DNA from: an uncultured Collinsella sp. | GTDB lineage: Bacteria; Actinomycetota; Coriobacteriia; Coriobacteriales; Coriobacteriaceae | NCBI GenBank assembly: GCA_902491345.1 | Contig: CABUHI010000010.1 | Location: 1-64,000, forward strand | DNA: 64,000 bases | Direction: 5' to 3' | Part shown: one piece after another, positions 61,519 through 64,000 of the stretch | Layout of the letters: each line of letters starts with the position of its first letter | Position numbering within the stretch: the first letter of the stretch is position 1 | Program-made: the position numbers and the translations under genes | Notes under the pieces: model-generated | The model's database searches: none | What the model saw: only the letters and a program-made list of their open reading frames with translations | Told to the model about the DNA's origin: nothing

Positions 61519-62646
61519 TTAGTAACGCACGAAGATGTAGTTATTGTTCATGCCGGCGGCAACGGAGCTGATGATAACACCCGTGTTGTAGTCGGAAGCA
61601 TGAATCATCTGACCACCACCGATGTAAATGCCGGTGTGGTACGAGTTGACCACAACGTCACCGGGCTGCGGATCGGACACACGCGTCCAGCCCATAAAGG
61701 TACCCGTGGTGCCCAGGCGGCAATAGCGACCAGTGAGGCAATAGCTAACAAAACCAGAGCAATCGAAGCTGTTCGGTCCAATGCCGCCCCAGGAATAAGC
61801 GCAACCAAGCTTGCTGTATGCACGCGAGACAACAGAACCGCCGTCGACGGACTGGCTCGGAGCAGAAGGCGTCGGAGCCGGAGCAGGTGTGGAGGGCTGC
61901 GGCGTCGGAGCAGGTGCCGGCGTAGGAGCCGGAGTGTTGCCGCCCTGGTTGTTGTTATTGCTGGTCTGGCCACCGTTGTTGGTGTTCTCGGTCGTTCCGG
62001 CAGTCTCGTTGCTCACCGTGGCCTTCTCGGCGGTGCTGGCGTTGATGCCGGCCTGAAGCGCGGCGTTGGCCTCGGCCTCGGCGGCAAGCTCGGCCTGCAG
62101 CTGCGAATCCAGGGAATTTACGACGTTCTGGGCTTCAGCCTGCTGGGCATTAAGCTCGTCGACCTTCTTTTGCGTGGCGGAGACGTTCTTCTCCTGCTCG
62201 GCCTGCTTATCGGTGAGCTGCTGCTTAAGCTCCTTGACCTCTTGAATGGTCTGAGCCTGCTTATCGGAAACTTTCCCGTAGTAGAACAGACGGTTGAGCA
62301 TATCGCTCAGGTCATCGACGCCCGTCAGAACCTGAAGCAGGCTCAGGCCGCCGGTTTTGTACTCGCCGGCGACATAGGTCGAGAGCTTGGCCTGACCATC
62401 GGCAATTTCCTGCTGCTTTTGCGTGATCTCGCCAGCAGTCTGATCGAGCGCCTGCGTCTGCGTGGCGAGCTCATCGTAAATCTGCTGGGTTTGGGTACCG
62501 ATCTGCTCGAGCTTAGTACGAGCAGCGGCAAGGTCGGATGCGGTATCGGCGTAGGCAGGAGCCGCGAGGCCCAAGCCCAAAACACAAGCGAGGGTTGCCG
62601 TAGCAGCGCAGCGTGCCATGTTTTTGTGCGTGTTTGCTGTGCGCAT
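61519..62646 (-). CDS. Secreted NlpC/P60 peptidoglycan endopeptidase with coiled coil
   Basis: A 375-aa exported protein. The signal peptide covers about 1-33 (hydrophobic core CVLGLGLAAPAYA). A long coiled coil (about 37-200, rich in Q/K/E/A) follows, then a Thr/Asn/Pro linker with PAPTPAPAPTP repeats. The C-terminal NlpC/P60 domain has catalytic Cys near 294 in DCSGFVSYC and His in YHTGIYIGGGQMIHA. The layout matches PcsB/RipA/CwlO-type hydrolases, which are often activated at the septum by FtsEX. It would cleave stem peptides in the cell wall. It follows apt on the same strand with a 32-base gap. Confidence 0.92.
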   Translation of the reverse strand: MRTANTHKNMARCAATATLACVLGLGLAAPAYADTASDLAAARTKLEQIGTQTQQIYDELATQTQALDQTAGEITQKQQEIADGQAKLSTYVAGEYKTGGLSLLQVLTGVDDLSDMLNRLFYYGKVSDKQAQTIQEVKELKQQLTDKQAEQEKNVSATQKKVDELNAQQAEAQNVVNSLDSQLQAELAAEAEANAALQAGINASTAEKATVSNETAGTTENTNNGGQTSNNNNQGGNTPAPTPAPAPTPQPSTPAPAPTPSAPSQSVDGGSVVSRAYSKLGCAYSWGGIGPNSFDCSGFVSYCLTGRYCRLGTTGTFMGWTRVSDPQPGDVVVNSYHTGIYIGGGQMIHASDYNTGVIISSVAAGMNNNYIFVRY

Positions 62647-62678
62647 GTAGCTTCCTTTCCACTAACTAAGGGTAACGG

Positions 62679-63209
62679 CTAGTCCACCGTCACCAGACTA
62701 AAGAGCTCCACATCGTCATTAGACGGCGTGAGCTTCTCGCGCGGGTTGAGAAACGCAAGCTCAAGGATACAACCGTAACCGACAAGCTTTGCGCCCATAT
62801 CTCGCACCAGTTTACCTGTTGCCTCGACGGTTCCGCCCGTCGCGACCAAGTCGTCCAGAATCAACACGGTATCTTTAGAGCTGATAGCGTCGGCATGGAT
62901 CTCAATTGAATCGGTGCCGTACTCGAGCTCGTAGCTCTGGCTCACGGTCTCGCGCGGCAGCTTGCCCGGTTTACGTGCGGGAACAAAGCCGGCGCCAAGG
63001 GCTACAGCCACCGGTACGCCAACCATAAAGCCGCGAGCCTCGGGACCCACGACCTTGGTGATTCCCATGCCGGCAAAGTGTTCGGCGAGGGCATCGGTCA
63101 TGGCTTTGAGCGCCTCGGGATTGCCAAAGAGCGGCGTGATGTCTTTAAAGATGACTCCGGGCTCGGGATAGTCGGGGATGTCAACGATTTGAGATTCGAA
63201 GTCGTACAT
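62679..63209 (-). CDS. apt: Adenine phosphoribosyltransferase
   Basis: A 176-aa purine salvage enzyme that makes AMP from adenine and PRPP. The PRPP motif VLILDDLVATGGT, the N-terminal FKDITPLF and RGFMVGVPVA, and RKPGKLPRE are diagnostic. The start is placed at 63209 (MYDFESQ) because AAAGG lies 7 bases upstream; the longer in-frame ATG at 63224 would include that site. Located 40 bases downstream of the MerR-family gene. Confidence 0.94.
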   Translation of the reverse strand: MYDFESQIVDIPDYPEPGVIFKDITPLFGNPEALKAMTDALAEHFAGMGITKVVGPEARGFMVGVPVAVALGAGFVPARKPGKLPRETVSQSYELEYGTDSIEIHADAISSKDTVLILDDLVATGGTVEATGKLVRDMGAKLVGYGCILELAFLNPREKLTPSNDDVELFSLVTVD

Positions 63210-63249
63210 TGCATGACCTTTCAATGGGTTGCCGAAATTTCAGCTGAGG

Positions 63250-64000
63250 TTATTTGCCTGCGGTGGCGGTGCCGGATTGCGAAGGGGCGACGACCTTGAG
63301 CGGCTTTACGAGAGAATCCTCGTGCGAAGCCGGCATGGCTGTCTCTTCGTTTTTGGCCTTGGTGGACTCGGAGCGAGTGATTTCCTCATCGAGTGCATCG
63401 ATGTCGGCGTCCTCGACCACGGCGTTGAGCGACTCAAAAACGCGGTTCTTGAGCAGCGCAGTGTGCACACCTTCCGTCAGGTCGTGAAGCTTCTTAAACG
63501 CACGCTCGAGCTTGGCGTCGCGCTCGTCATCGGAGGTATCCATGCCGAGCATGCTCACGAGCACCTGCTCAAACATCGAGGACTCGCGGTTGGCGGAAGA
63601 CACGTACTGACGCAGGTTGCGCGGCTCGATATGGAAGCGCGACAGCTCGGAGCAGTAGCGGATGATCGGGAAATCGCGACCATCGACGAGCTCACGATTT
63701 TGCGGGCTCTTGATGATGCGAATGAGGTCGTTCTCGGCGAGCGAGCGGATAAACGAAATCTCGACGCCCAGCATATCGGGAATGGTCTCGATAGGATGCA
63801 GCTTTTGCTTTGTCTCCTTGGGCTCCGTCTTGAGTGGAACATCGGACAGCAAGCCCACCTCGTAGGCGAGCGTTGACAGGTCCGTGGCGTTTTCCAAGCG
63901 CTGCTTAATTACGTTGAGCGGCATGTAGCGAGTCTTCTGCAAGTGCAGAATGACCTCCAGGCGATCAACGTCCTCCTTGGAGTACTGACGGTATCCCTTA
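63250..64000 (-). CDS. MerR-family transcriptional regulator, partial (N terminus outside window)
   Basis: The reading frame runs to the right edge without a start, so at least 250 residues are visible and the N-terminal end of the HTH is missing. The first visible residues KGYRQYSKEDVDRLEVILHLQKTRYMPLNVIKQRLE (two blocks) are the second half of a MerR winged helix. The remainder includes a predicted helical region and a Ser/Thr/Lys-rich C terminus without cysteines for metal sensing. Targets are unknown. It precedes apt and the NlpC/P60 gene on the same strand and may share their transcript. Confidence 0.8.
   Translation of the reverse strand, partial: KGYRQYSKEDVDRLEVILHLQKTRYMPLNVIKQRLENATDLSTLAYEVGLLSDVPLKTEPKETKQKLHPIETIPDMLGVEISFIRSLAENDLIRIIKSPQNRELVDGRDFPIIRYCSELSRFHIEPRNLRQYVSSANRESSMFEQVLVSMLGMDTSDDERDAKLERAFKKLHDLTEGVHTALLKNRVFESLNAVVEDADIDALDEEITRSESTKAKNEETAMPASHEDSLVKPLKVVAPSQSGTATAGK

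Overview
This 64-kb window is a gene-dense, GC-rich chromosomal segment of a Gram-positive bacterium, most likely a member of the Coriobacteriia (Collinsella-like actinobacterium). The evidence is an actinobacterial-type integration host factor (mIHF) next to gmk and rpoZ, the actinobacterial lexA / LysM / nrdR arrangement, RNases J and Y, SpoVS, a PyrR-controlled pyrimidine operon and a fermentative AdhE. It is almost entirely core genome. I see no prophage, CRISPR array, rRNA or tRNA.

Layout. 1-2.6 kb: end of ispG and proS. 2.7-6.2 kb (minus): an APH-fold phosphotransferase and bifunctional adhE. 6.3-7.4 kb: a solitary Y1/REP-associated transposase bracketed by 51-bp inverted repeats, then rpmB. 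8.0-13.5 kb: a pyr attenuator and pyrR-B-C-K-D-F (no pyrE or carAB). 13.7-16.1 kb: mihF-gmk-rpoZ-thiI. 16.3-20.8 kb: comEA-comEC-holA and rpsT. 20.9-35.2 kb: lepA, dusB, hemW, two J-domain genes, mtaB, phoH, ybeY, dgkA, era, recO, rpsO, pnp. 35.8-44.9 kb: rnj, ftsK, a RodZ-like gene, yajQ, rimO, pgsA, cinA. 45.1-53.9 kb: recA-recX, rny, a GHKL ATPase, spoVS, miaB-miaA-hflX. 53.9-56.8 kb: an acyltransferase-lexA pair divergent from a LysM gene, nrdR and dut. 57.3-64 kb: a UgtP-like glycosyltransferase, trxB, a DUF1836 regulator, a DegV protein, an NlpC/P60 hydrolase, apt and a partial MerR gene.

Functional themes: translation and RNA processing/decay (proS, lepA, era, hflX, ybeY, rnj, rny, pnp, S15, S20, L28), tRNA/ribosome modification (thiI, dusB, miaA, miaB, mtaB, rimO), DNA repair and the SOS response (recA, recX, recO, lexA, LysM gene), competence (comEA/EC) and de novo UMP synthesis.

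The most unusual content is non-coding. Two intergenic regions (35.2-35.65 kb and 56.86-57.28 kb) hold two different families of ~100-146 bp palindromic elements. Each has a conserved core between long, nearly perfect complementary arms whose sequence differs from copy to copy but remains self-complementary. Other leads are the REP-type inverted repeats around the transposase, a 23-bp near-identical operator shared by the DUF1836 and DegV promoters, a J-domain protein whose C-terminal domain is replaced by membrane helices, and a mycobacterial-style SOS module with LexA boxes inside two promoters.
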